A stretch of 64,000 nt of DNA from an uncultured Gammaproteobacteria bacterium (GTDB lineage Bacteria; Pseudomonadota; Gammaproteobacteria; Steroidobacterales; Foliamicaceae): positions 1,447,191-1,511,190 of the forward strand of contig OX639965.1 in NCBI GenBank assembly GCA_951828235.1, read 5' to 3'. Both the position numbers and the translations under genes were made by a program. The notes under the pieces were generated by a model that was not told the DNA's origin, did no database searches, and saw nothing but the letters and a program-made list of their open reading frames with translations. This document shows positions 10,647 through 18,732 of this stretch, piece by piece; the first letter of the stretch is position 1; each line of letters starts with the position of its first letter.

Positions 10647-11141
10647 GTGAACGACAGGCCGCAAGTCAGCCGCATAGTGCGCACCGCCATCTTCGTCTCC
10701 AACCTGGAAAACTCGGTCCGTTTCTACAAAGAGGCCCTGGGCCTCGGCGGGGTTTACGCCAACGGAGTGCTCGAGCACAAGGTGGGGCATGCGCTGATCG
10801 GTGTTCCCGAAGACAGCGTGATCCGCTACGAGATCCTCCGGGCCGACGAACTCAACTTCGGGATGGTGGGCCTGTTTGAAGTGAAGCCGTCGCCTTCGCC
10901 CGTCAGCCGCAAGAACCGCGGCGCCAACCTGGGCGAGGGCTGCATGGTGTTCTTCGCCACGGACATTCACGCGGTGCGCGACCGTATCGTTGAGTTGGGC
11001 GGCGAAATCGTTTGCGAACCGCAACTGCTCGCCGTGCACACGCTGCGCCAGCTCGAAATGACCTGCCGCGACCCGGACGGCATGATGATCAACATCATCG
11101 AGCGCCCCACCGAAAACTGGGACGCGGACGTCGTGCAATAG
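10647..11141 (+). CDS. VOC family protein, copy 2
   Basis: This 164-residue VOC protein (MNDRPQVSRIVRTAIFVSNL, ending LEMTCRDPDGMMINIIERP) is a paralogue of the protein at 7743 with the same domain layout and ribosome site (CCCGGGAGG). The frame stays open upstream to 10311. The GTG at 10647 is chosen because it sits 7 bases after GGGAGG and matches the start of copy 1. Function is unknown. The 199 bases before it hold only a short inverted repeat (GAGCGG/CCGCTC near 10610) and no gene I could support. Confidence 0.82.
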   Translation: MNDRPQVSRIVRTAIFVSNLENSVRFYKEALGLGGVYANGVLEHKVGHALIGVPEDSVIRYEILRADELNFGMVGLFEVKPSPSPVSRKNRGANLGEGCMVFFATDIHAVRDRIVELGGEIVCEPQLLAVHTLRQLEMTCRDPDGMMINIIERPTENWDADVVQ

Positions 11142-11171
11142 GGCTCAAGGCTGGCGCGCGTTTCGTCCGGC

Positions 11172-13373
11172 ATGTCGGTCGGTTCCCTGTTACGGGTAGC
11201 CGTGGGGCCGCGCTTCGCGGTCCCCCTGCTGGACTATCTCGCTCCCGGCAAGGGGCCCCGACCGCAGCTTGGCGTTCGGGTATCGGTGCCGCTTGGCAAG
11301 GGGCGGCGCACCGGCTTCGTGCTCGAGCACCTCGATGGCTCGGACGTGCCCGCCGACCGGTTGCGGCCGGTGCTGGACGTGCTGGATGCCGAGCCGCTAT
11401 GGGACCCGGTGACCCTGGAAGTGCTGCGCTGGGCCGCGGACTACTACTGCCATCCGCTCGGCCAGGTTCTCGCCTACGCGCTGCCGCAACAGTTGCGCCG
11501 GGGCGGCAAGCTGCCGTCCGCGTCCTTGCTCTGGCGGGCCGCCGGAAAAGCCTCCGCCGAAGAACCGAACCTGCTCAAGCGCGCGCCAAGGCAGCGCGAA
11601 TTGCTTGACAGGCTGATGGCGGCCGGGCGCGGGGGCCTGGCGGAAGAAGCGCTCGCCGCGCTTACGCCCGACTGGCGGAGGCTGGTTCGGATACTCCAGG
11701 AAAAGAAGCTGGTCGAACCGTTCGAGGCCGCGGAGCCGGAACATGCCGACATCCTGGGCGAGGAACCGCTGGCGCTGAGCGGGGAGCAGTCCGCCGCCGT
11801 GAGCGCCATGCCCGTCGGCCAGGGCTATGCCTGCCACCTGCTGGATGGCGTGACGGCCAGCGGCAAGACGGAGGTGTACCTCCACCTGGTGCAAAAGGTG
11901 CTGGCCGCGGGCCGGCAATGCCTGCTGCTGGCGCCGGAAATCGGGCTGACCCCGCAGCTTGCCGAGCGGCTCACGGCCCGTTTCCGGGTGTCCGCGGCTG
12001 TGCTGCATTCGGGCCTGAACGACGGCGAGCGTCTGAGGGCATGGGCGGATGCCCGCGCGGGAAGGGCAAGGCTGGTGGTGGGCACCCGCTCGGCCGTGTT
12101 CGTGCCCTGTGCCCGCCTCGGTCTGATCGTGGTGGACGAAGAACACGACCCGTCGTACAAGCAACAGGACGGCTTCCGCTACCAGGCCCGTGACCTGGCG
12201 GTCATGCGCGCGTCCAGGGCGGATGTTCCGGTGGTCCTGGGTTCCGCAACGCCGGTGCTTGAGTCCCTGCTGAATGTGCAAAGGGGCCGCTATACGCACC
12301 CGCGCCTGACGAAAAAGGTTACCGGGACCCGGCCGCCCCGGGCCCGGCTGGTGGACCTGAACCGGCATCCGCCGGAGCATGGATTGAGCGCCCCGCTTGT
12401 CGAGGCCATGTCGGAACAGCTTGAATCCGGTTCGCAGGTTCTGCTGTATCTCAACCGCCGCGGGTTCGCGCCGGTGCTGATGTGTCCGGATTGCCGCCGA
12501 ACGGAAGAATGCAGCCACTGCGATGCCCGGCTGGTGTTCTACCGCCGGCGCGATCTGCTTCTCTGTCATCACTGCGGCGCCAGGCGCCGTCCGCCGACCG
12601 GCTGCGCGAACTGCGGCACGCCGCTGCAGACGATAGGGCGCGGAACGGAACGGCTGGAAGAGGAGCTTGAGGCGCGTTTTGAGGATTACCCGGTGGCGCG
12701 CATGGACCGCGACAACGTGCGCGGCAGGCGTAGGCTGGAGCACATTCTGGGCGGCATCCGCGAGCGGCATTACCGTATCCTGCTCGGCACCCAGATGCTC
12801 ACCAAGGGCCATGATTTTCCAAGCCTCGGGCTGGTTGGGGTGATCGACGCCGACCAGGGCATGTTCTCCCAGGAATTCCGGGGGCCGGAAAGGCTGGCGC
12901 AGACGCTGGTGCAGGTCGCCGGCAGGGCCGGACGCCGCGAGCAGCCCGGCCTGCTGGTTTTGCAGACCCGCTTTCCCGATCATCCCCTGCTTCGCCAGCT
13001 GCTCAGGGAAGGTTACGCCGGCTTTGCCGCTACCGCCCTGGACCTTCGCCGGCGAAGCGGCTGGCCGCCGTTCGCGCACCTTGCGGTGCTGCGCGCCAGC
13101 GCGCCGGATGCGGCCAGCGTCCACGAGTTTCTCAATCGCGCGAAAGCCGCCTTCGCACAGGACGGCTCCGAGTCCGCCGTGGAGGTGCTGGGTCCGGCGC
13201 CCGCACTGATGGAGCGCAGGCGCGACCGCAACCACGCGCACCTGCTGGCGCGCTCTTCAAGCCGCGCCCGCCTTCAGGCTTCCTTAAGCCGCTGGATTCC
13301 CGCGGTGCGCGAACTCAAGCGTCCGCGCCGCGTCAGCTGGTCGGTCGATGTCGACCCCGCCGAGATCGGCTAG
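11172..13373 (+). CDS. priA: Primosomal replication protein N' (PriA helicase)
   Basis: This 733-residue superfamily 2 helicase restarts stalled replication forks. Motifs in order: the 3'-DNA-binding N-terminus; Walker A GVTASGKTEVYL (~residue 228); DEEHDP (motif II); GSATPVLESL (motif III); a zinc-binding block with four CxxC-type pairs (CPDCRRTEECSHC, CHHC, CANC); and QVAGRAGR (motif VI). The length fits the family. The ATG lies 30 bases after the VOC stop. It converges on the DUF222/HNH gene. Confidence 0.96.
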   Translation: MSVGSLLRVAVGPRFAVPLLDYLAPGKGPRPQLGVRVSVPLGKGRRTGFVLEHLDGSDVPADRLRPVLDVLDAEPLWDPVTLEVLRWAADYYCHPLGQVLAYALPQQLRRGGKLPSASLLWRAAGKASAEEPNLLKRAPRQRELLDRLMAAGRGGLAEEALAALTPDWRRLVRILQEKKLVEPFEAAEPEHADILGEEPLALSGEQSAAVSAMPVGQGYACHLLDGVTASGKTEVYLHLVQKVLAAGRQCLLLAPEIGLTPQLAERLTARFRVSAAVLHSGLNDGERLRAWADARAGRARLVVGTRSAVFVPCARLGLIVVDEEHDPSYKQQDGFRYQARDLAVMRASRADVPVVLGSATPVLESLLNVQRGRYTHPRLTKKVTGTRPPRARLVDLNRHPPEHGLSAPLVEAMSEQLESGSQVLLYLNRRGFAPVLMCPDCRRTEECSHCDARLVFYRRRDLLLCHHCGARRRPPTGCANCGTPLQTIGRGTERLEEELEARFEDYPVARMDRDNVRGRRRLEHILGGIRERHYRILLGTQMLTKGHDFPSLGLVGVIDADQGMFSQEFRGPERLAQTLVQVAGRAGRREQPGLLVLQTRFPDHPLLRQLLREGYAGFAATALDLRRRSGWPPFAHLAVLRASAPDAASVHEFLNRAKAAFAQDGSESAVEVLGPAPALMERRRDRNHAHLLARSSSRARLQASLSRWIPAVRELKRPRRVSWSVDVDPAEIG

Positions 13374-13453
13374 TGCGTGTATTTCGCAGAGTTGACCTTC
13401 CCGAATTGTCATTCGAGTAACCTGGAATTTTCGGTCGCAGGCCAAGCGCCCAG

Positions 13454-15064
13454 TCATCCATACCCCGCCTGCAGGCACATTGCGTCGATGGCGATGTTGT
13501 AGTCCATGCGCTCGCCGCGCCAGCCGCAGCGCGCGGTGCCGGCATCGATGTTCAGGCCGCGGGCTGCGTTGAGCTCCGCCAGCCGCTCCGCGCCGTCCAC
13601 TGGTTCTTCGCAGCCGGTTGACGGGTGGCACGTTGCAGGGGTGTTTCCGCGGAAACATTCCCCGTGCGGCCTGCCCGCCGGCGGGATCACCCGTCCGTCC
13701 GGACGCGTGAACTGGATCTCGCCCTCGTTCATGCGAACGCCGTAACCGCCTTCATGCACCTGGCGGTGATGCTGAGAACACAGGGTGACCAGGTTATCGA
13801 GCCGGGTCTCGCCCCCGTCGGCCCAATGCTTGATGTGATGGGCGTGCACATAGCGGGATCGGTCGCAGCCCGGAAAGCGGCAGCCGCCGTCACGCACGCG
13901 CAGCGCGCGCCGGATCGCTGGCGGCACGGCGCTGGTTCGGCGCCCAACCGCCAGCGGCTCGCCCTTCGCGCCTTCGACCACACCGACCAGGGCGCCGTCG
14001 CACCCCAGCCGCCGCGCCGTTTCCACCGCAACATTACCGCCGTGCTCAAATGAAGCGCCGCTGCTTTCGGGCACGTCACGCAGCGCATCGTGGGCGATGT
14101 GCACCACCACCTCGTGAGCGCCGTTGGCCGAGCCTGCGCATTTCCCGGCAAGAAACCGCCCGAGGATGTGCTCCAGCGCGTCCGCACGCCGCTGACTCAC
14201 GCTACGTCGGGGTGTTTCCGCGGAAACATTTTCGGAGCCCGCATCCCAACACGGCGGCAGCGCGGATTGCGTCGGGGATGTTTCCGCGGAAACATTTGCG
14301 GGAACCGCAGCCGCATCAGCAGCATCCGCATCAGCCGCGGCCCCCCCGGCACCCTCTGCATCCCCGACCCGCTCCTCGAGTTGCGCGTGGGCCGCTTCCA
14401 GCGCCTTAAGCAGCATCTCCCCCGCCTCGGGCGCCAGGCGTGCCTCCAGCCTGACGCTGCCGTCGCTTTCACGCCGGCACTCCAGGTAGCGCCGCTCGTG
14501 CATGCCCTCGGCCTCGTTGCGCTCGAGATAGCGCACGGCGCGCCGGAAGCCCCGCACCGTGCGTTCCACATGCGCGGCCGTGCCGTTCAGGGCGATGTTC
14601 AGCAAGGTGTCTTCCGTCTCCGCCGTCGCCACGCGCGTGAGCGCGCGCACTTTCGAATACGACAGCCGGCCTTCGCCGAAGGCACCGGCGATCTTCGGCA
14701 GCGATTCCAGGGCTCGGGCTACCCGCACCTTCTCTCTCGCCGCCACCGGGCCTATGCCGCATTGCCAGCTCAGCCAGTGGGCGCAACTCGCTATGCCGTG
14801 CTGGGCCCAGCCCTCCCTGCGGTCGAACTCCGCCAGCAGGGCGAGAAAATGCGCGGTGGCCGCGTTGATGTGTCCCCACAACTGGGTGATCTCCGCCTCC
14901 AGTGCTTCGAGCGCTTCCTCTTCGCGCTGCCGCTCGGCCATGCGCACCGCGGCATCGGGGTGGGGATACGACGCCTTGCCGGTTGAGAAAGGCCCGGCAG
15001 CCACAGCAGCCGGGGACTCGGCGTCGCGAACAGGGGCGGCGGAAGCAGGGCAGTGAAGATCCAT
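13454..15064 (-). CDS. DUF222 / HNH endonuclease protein with coding palindromes
   Basis: A ~536-residue protein. An N-terminal DUF222-like helical region (residues ~40-240, EGWAQHGIASCAHWLSWQCG) is followed by a low-complexity Ala/Ser-rich linker (~240-300) and a C-terminal HNH domain (CRFPGCDRSRYVHAHHIKHW, then LCSQHHRQVHEGG). The start at 15064 (MDLHCPA) is set by GGAG 7 bases upstream and a promoter at 15099-15127. The longer frame from 15127 would begin inside the -35 box. Three copies of one 16-base palindrome lie in the gene. Such proteins often behave like mobile or self-spreading nuclease genes, but their role is unproven. Confidence 0.85.
   Translation of the reverse strand: MDLHCPASAAPVRDAESPAAVAAGPFSTGKASYPHPDAAVRMAERQREEEALEALEAEITQLWGHINAATAHFLALLAEFDRREGWAQHGIASCAHWLSWQCGIGPVAAREKVRVARALESLPKIAGAFGEGRLSYSKVRALTRVATAETEDTLLNIALNGTAAHVERTVRGFRRAVRYLERNEAEGMHERRYLECRRESDGSVRLEARLAPEAGEMLLKALEAAHAQLEERVGDAEGAGGAAADADAADAAAVPANVSAETSPTQSALPPCWDAGSENVSAETPRRSVSQRRADALEHILGRFLAGKCAGSANGAHEVVVHIAHDALRDVPESSGASFEHGGNVAVETARRLGCDGALVGVVEGAKGEPLAVGRRTSAVPPAIRRALRVRDGGCRFPGCDRSRYVHAHHIKHWADGGETRLDNLVTLCSQHHRQVHEGGYGVRMNEGEIQFTRPDGRVIPPAGRPHGECFRGNTPATCHPSTGCEEPVDGAERLAELNAARGLNIDAGTARCGWRGERMDYNIAIDAMCLQAGYG
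13642..13657. repeat. 16-base palindrome, copy 1 (in the HNH gene)
   Basis: TGTTTCCGCGGAAACA is a perfect palindrome. Here it is read in the frame giving ECFRGNT, near residue ~470, after the HNH core. Confidence 0.95.
14213..14228. repeat. 16-base palindrome, copy 2 (in the HNH gene)
   Basis: This is identical in sequence to the copy at 13642, but read in the frame giving NVSAET, near residue ~280 in the linker between the DUF222 and HNH domains. Confidence 0.95.
14279..14294. repeat. 16-base palindrome, copy 3 (in the HNH gene)
   Basis: An identical palindrome lies 50 bases from copy 2. It is read as NVSAET near residue ~258. The palindrome here extends to 18 bases (A...T at both ends). 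Confidence 0.95.
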
Positions 15065-15098
15065 TTCGAGGCTCCGTTCAGTCCGTTGAAGTGCCCCC

Positions 15099-15127
15099 AC
15101 TATAGCAAAAAAGACCCGTGAAATCAA
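15099..15127 (-). promoter_or_regulatory. Promoter of the DUF222/HNH gene
   Basis: On the minus strand, TTGATT (15127-15122) and TATAGT (15104-15099) are separated by exactly 17 bases, a near-consensus sigma-70 promoter. Transcription would begin near 15092, upstream of the chosen ATG at 15064. Confidence 0.7.
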
Positions 15128-15212
15128 TCTTTTAGAATTTCTTATCCAACCTCTTCTCTTGGTATTTAGAGTTTCCCATTAGTATGGTTCCTGTTGGTCT
15201 TGCACTCGCCAG

Positions 15213-15449
15213 TCAGGCTGAGCCATGCTTCTCACAAAGCTCGCGCAAGCTGTTCCTGATGTCGATAAGAAGTGCGAGTGCGCCACACACCAGGACGGCC
15301 AGCATGCCGCCTAGAACCAGACCTCCAAGAAAGCCAACAAATCCTCCAAAATCCTCGTGATAACCACCCACAAAAGCGGGCGCAAGAATAATCACCCATG
15401 CGAGCAGAGCATTGCCCACACCCAGCGCGCTTGCGAGAAACCTGTTCAT
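15213..15449 (-). CDS. Small two-helix membrane protein
   Basis: This 78-residue protein starts MNRFLASALGVGNALLAWVI, with hydrophobic helices at about residues 5-25 and 35-60 (FVGFLGGLVLGGMLAVLVCG) and a charged tail RNSLRELCEKHG. A strong ribosome site (GGGAGGAG, 6 bases upstream) fixes the start at 15449 rather than at the longer frame's ATG at 15470. I recognise no family. It stands alone between the HNH gene promoter and a cytochrome c gene. Confidence 0.65.
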   Translation of the reverse strand: MNRFLASALGVGNALLAWVIILAPAFVGGYHEDFGGFVGFLGGLVLGGMLAVLVCGALALLIDIRNSLRELCEKHGSA

Positions 15450-15543
15450 GCTTTCTCCTCCCAAAAGCACGCATCTTACTCATCTCTCGCAGGGGACAAA
15501 GGCGACTGCGGTTTGCCGTGTGCCTTTGGATTCCGGAACAAAG

Positions 15544-16020
15544 CTAGCGCGTTTCCTGCTCCAGGTAGTCGATCAATGCGGCGCGATCGGCGCCCCGCTG
15601 TATTCCGATGAAGACCATTGCTGTCCCCGGAACGAGGTCGTACGGGTCCGCCAGAAAGCGGCTGAGATTGTCGCGCGACCAGACGACCCCGGATTCCTTC
15701 AGCGAGTCCGTATAGACGTAGCCGGGCTTGTGGGCGGCCGGCATCCCGATAACACGGTGCAGGTTGGGGCCGACCTTGTGTTCCTCGCCCTGTTTCAGGG
15801 AATGGCAAGCCCGGCATTGCAGAAACAGGATGCGTCCGCGCCGCATTGCGGTTGGATCCGTCTCATCACGGGCCTGTTCGGAATCGGAAGCCTGCTCCAT
15901 TCTCGCGGTGGCCGGGCCCGGCACATCCGCGCCGGCGGTCAACGCGAATATCAGCCCGGTGAGTAACGCCGCACTGAGGGTTCGGCCGAGCACAGCCGGA
16001 TATAGGCCTTCCCCGGGCAT
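15544..16020 (-). CDS. Class I cytochrome c
   Basis: A ~158-residue exported monohaem cytochrome. It has an N-terminal signal or anchor (VLGRTLSAALLTGLIFALTA), a haem site CRACH followed by the GPNLHRVIG block, and the distal methionine in PGTAMVFIG, ending in a helix RAALIDYLEQ. The start at 16020 lies 8 bases after GGGAGG and 1 base after the stop of the upstream gene, so the pair is translationally linked. It probably accepts or donates electrons for the neighbouring flavin oxidase in the periplasm (inference). Confidence 0.88.
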   Translation of the reverse strand: MPGEGLYPAVLGRTLSAALLTGLIFALTAGADVPGPATARMEQASDSEQARDETDPTAMRRGRILFLQCRACHSLKQGEEHKVGPNLHRVIGMPAAHKPGYVYTDSLKESGVVWSRDNLSRFLADPYDLVPGTAMVFIGIQRGADRAALIDYLEQETR

Positions 16021-16021
16021 C

Positions 16022-17035
16022 TCAGCGCCTCCCATCGGCCAGCGTCAATTCTTCCAGCGACTCCCGGAATTCGTAACCGTCCCGGTAGCAGTAGGCCACC
16101 AGGTCTCCGGTGTTCACGGCCAGCGATCGCGAATCCGGATCGTTGACGGTGAACACCACCGAAGCCAGCTCCCCCTTGCGGCGTATGGAGAAATAAATGA
16201 AATCCGGACGCGTCGAGTAATACGGGTATTCCTTGTCGCGCATCAACAGCGTGAATTCCTGGCCGTCGCGTTCCCGGCTGACGTCGGCCGACCCGCCCTG
16301 GCTGTGCAGCGGAAGGTCCGTGATCTCCTGGGTTTCCGGCCCGCGCGGGTCGAAGGTGATGCCGCAGGTGAAGCGTTTCACGCGGCGCAATTCGAAGGGC
16401 TCGTCCGCCGGCATCCCGATGTGAAGGCTGTCGTCGGCGACCAGGAAGGTTGAATCCACCCTCCAGTACTTCGTCGCGGAAAGATAGAGGTCGTGGACGG
16501 CATAGCGGCGGACCTCCCCTTCGCCGAAAACGCAGGCTTTCGGCAGCATGCCGCCCTGGAACTGCCCCGCTACGCGCTTCCAGAAAACGTCGCACTGGTC
16601 CAGGAAGAAGACGTCCGCCTCCGCAAGACCGTCGAATACCGACGGATCGCGCTGGGCGCCGAGAAAGCGTTCCGGCTCGTGAAAGAATCCCTGCTGCATG
16701 CGAATGCCGTCGGCGCCGGCCCCGGTGGAAAAAATCACCAGCCGCTGGCGGTACACCTGCTCCGGGTCGTTTTCGGTGTATTCCTCCACGTAGAAAACGT
16801 GCTCGCCGAAGTCCGGCGCGTCAATTCGCCTGTGAGTCGCGTGCACGCGTACATGCCGCTCGTCCTCGGGAGTATTTGAACGTGGGTCCGCCTGGAACCA
16901 GCGCTGCTCCTCGTTGTCGAATTCGCCCTCGAACCAGCCGGTCAGAACAAGCAGGTCGCGGGCGAAGGGATCATTCTCAGGCGCCCCGGCCGCGGCCAAT
17001 GGAGCGCACAAAAGCGCAAGAACCAGGATTCTCAT
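16022..17035 (-). CDS. CpcT/CpeT-like domain protein, exported
   Basis: A 337-residue protein with a Sec signal peptide (MRILVLALLCAPLAAAGA). The motif LTGWFEGEFDNEEQRW near residue 32 and the later strand-rich body resemble the CpcT/CpeT family. In cyanobacteria these attach bilins to phycobiliproteins, but homologues occur in many non-phototrophs without a known role. Five cysteines are present (QCDVF, KACVF, FTCGI, AYCYR and the signal-peptide Cys). It sits between an amine oxidase (4 bases) and a cytochrome c (1 base), so it belongs to a redox operon. Family assignment is by motif only. Confidence 0.6.
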   Translation of the reverse strand: MRILVLALLCAPLAAAGAPENDPFARDLLVLTGWFEGEFDNEEQRWFQADPRSNTPEDERHVRVHATHRRIDAPDFGEHVFYVEEYTENDPEQVYRQRLVIFSTGAGADGIRMQQGFFHEPERFLGAQRDPSVFDGLAEADVFFLDQCDVFWKRVAGQFQGGMLPKACVFGEGEVRRYAVHDLYLSATKYWRVDSTFLVADDSLHIGMPADEPFELRRVKRFTCGITFDPRGPETQEITDLPLHSQGGSADVSRERDGQEFTLLMRDKEYPYYSTRPDFIYFSIRRKGELASVVFTVNDPDSRSLAVNTGDLVAYCYRDGYEFRESLEELTLADGRR

Positions 17036-17039
17036 GTGC

Positions 17040-18545
17040 TCAGGCGCGCAGCAGCGCGTCCACCGCGGCGCGCTCGCCCGACTCGAAGGCCCCTTCCATG
17101 CCGCGCTCCATCAGGGCCGTGTGCTCGCCGGCGAAATGGATGTTGCCGTGCGCTTCGCGCATGTGGGCGGCGAACTGCCCAACCTGTCCGGGGCGCCAGA
17201 ACACCCAGTCCCCGCCGCCGTGTACTTCGCGATGACAGGACTGGATGCCGATGGGTTCGAGCGCCCCCTTGAGCGAGGGCCGGACCCGCTCGAGTTCGCG
17301 CATCGTGAATTGCGTAACCTGCTCGTCGGTCATGAAGTCGTACTTGTAGGCTTCGTTGCCGTTGATGAAGGCGACCGCGGAGGTCGGCTCGCCGTTTGGC
17401 CCGCGGTGATGTACGCCGAAACGCTCGAACGGTTCGTCGGTCCACATGCTGGCGGGCAATTCGTCCTGCTCCCAGAAGTGCTTCCTGAGCAGGAAATGCA
17501 CCTGGATGGAAGTGCCGTAGTCGATTTCATCGATCGCCCTTTCCATCCTTTCCGGCAGCCGCGGCGAGAATTTCACCTTGCGCAGGACCGGATAGGGCGT
17601 CGAGCAGATTACCTGGCGGGCCGTATAGCTCGTGCCGTCCATGCAGTGCACGGTGACTTCCGAGCCCTTGTCCTCGAAGCCATAGACGGTCTTGTTCAGT
17701 TCCACCGGGTTCGACAGGGAAGCGGCCATGGCCTCCGGCAGGCGCGAGTTGCCGCCCTTGATCTGCACCCAGGCGGGCTGGCCGGCGTTGGCCAGGGCTC
17801 GCGAGGCATTGAATTCGCCCACCGCGTAGCGGCGCATTTCATGCAGCGCGGAGGTGTTGTCCATGTGGTCCGTGTGGATCACAACGTTCATCAGGCGAAT
17901 GGTTTCGTCGTCGAAACCGAGATACTCCTTGAGGTAGTGCGTCTGCGGAATGTCAAAGCGCGCGAATTCCGGGGTGATCCAGGCATCCAGGGGCTGGCCG
18001 GAAAGCGGGTTGTTCTTGTGCGACAGCTCGAACAGCATGCGGTGGGGCAGGATCCTCCGGTCGTCGCCCTCCGTGGGGTTGAGCGGATGGCTTTCCCAGT
18101 CCGAGGCCAGGATGTATTCGCCCCGGATGCGATAGCACCATTCCCTGATGTCAGACACGTCGTCGGGCCCCAGCATTTCCAGTCCGAGACTGTTGGCCGT
18201 GTCCAGCATGCGGGCGTAGTTGGCGCCCATCCATTCGCCCCCGGCCTCCGGCTTGCCCGGCACGTCCATCAGCGTGTAGACCCGGCCGCCGATGCGGTTG
18301 CGGCCCTCAAGGGTGAGGACATCAAGCCCCTGCTCCTGGAGGATGCAGGCGGCGTGCAGCCCCGATAAACCGGCGCCGACGACAATGACGTCGTGGCCCT
18401 TGTAGTTCGTGACCGCGCGGGCCGCGGCCGGCACCCCGGCCACCGCCAGCGCGCATGCGCCGGAACCGATGAAGCGCCGGCGCGAGTAGCCCTTCGCGTC
18501 GATTAGCGGCGGTCGAGGTCTTTCAGTCTGTGCTCGATCAGGCAT
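17040..18545 (-). CDS. Tat-exported FAD-dependent amine oxidase, copy A
   Basis: This 501-residue flavoprotein has a twin-arginine signal (YSRRRFIGSGACALAVAGVP), an FAD dinucleotide fold VIVVGAGLSGLHAACIL with GRNRIGGRVY, and the C-terminal FAD segment NIHFAGEHTALMERGMEGAFESGERAA of the monoamine oxidase family. The start at 18545 is set by GGAGAAGGCAA before ATG; the frame stays open to 18674. It probably oxidises an amine in the periplasm. Substrate is unknown. It is first in an operon with the CpcT-like and cytochrome c genes and is divergent from a paralogue. Confidence 0.88.
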   Translation of the reverse strand: MPDRAQTERPRPPLIDAKGYSRRRFIGSGACALAVAGVPAAARAVTNYKGHDVIVVGAGLSGLHAACILQEQGLDVLTLEGRNRIGGRVYTLMDVPGKPEAGGEWMGANYARMLDTANSLGLEMLGPDDVSDIREWCYRIRGEYILASDWESHPLNPTEGDDRRILPHRMLFELSHKNNPLSGQPLDAWITPEFARFDIPQTHYLKEYLGFDDETIRLMNVVIHTDHMDNTSALHEMRRYAVGEFNASRALANAGQPAWVQIKGGNSRLPEAMAASLSNPVELNKTVYGFEDKGSEVTVHCMDGTSYTARQVICSTPYPVLRKVKFSPRLPERMERAIDEIDYGTSIQVHFLLRKHFWEQDELPASMWTDEPFERFGVHHRGPNGEPTSAVAFINGNEAYKYDFMTDEQVTQFTMRELERVRPSLKGALEPIGIQSCHREVHGGGDWVFWRPGQVGQFAAHMREAHGNIHFAGEHTALMERGMEGAFESGERAAVDALLRA

Positions 18546-18732
18546 TTGCCTTCTCCAGAGTTCGGCGGTCGTGCAAGGAATATAACTGATCGCTCCCGAT
18601 CCCCACGGCAAGGTCATGCGAAGCGCCAACGTTGACCCATTCATGTGCTGGATTCCGAGTCGCCTCTGATGCAAACTGAATTGCCGATCGGGATATTGGG
18701 GCCCGATTTCTTAATACAGGATCTTTTTTTCG

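Noticed and set aside
15065..15127. Longer start for the DUF222/HNH gene
   Set aside because: It would begin in the -35 box of the predicted promoter. The ATG at 15064 has a ribosome site.
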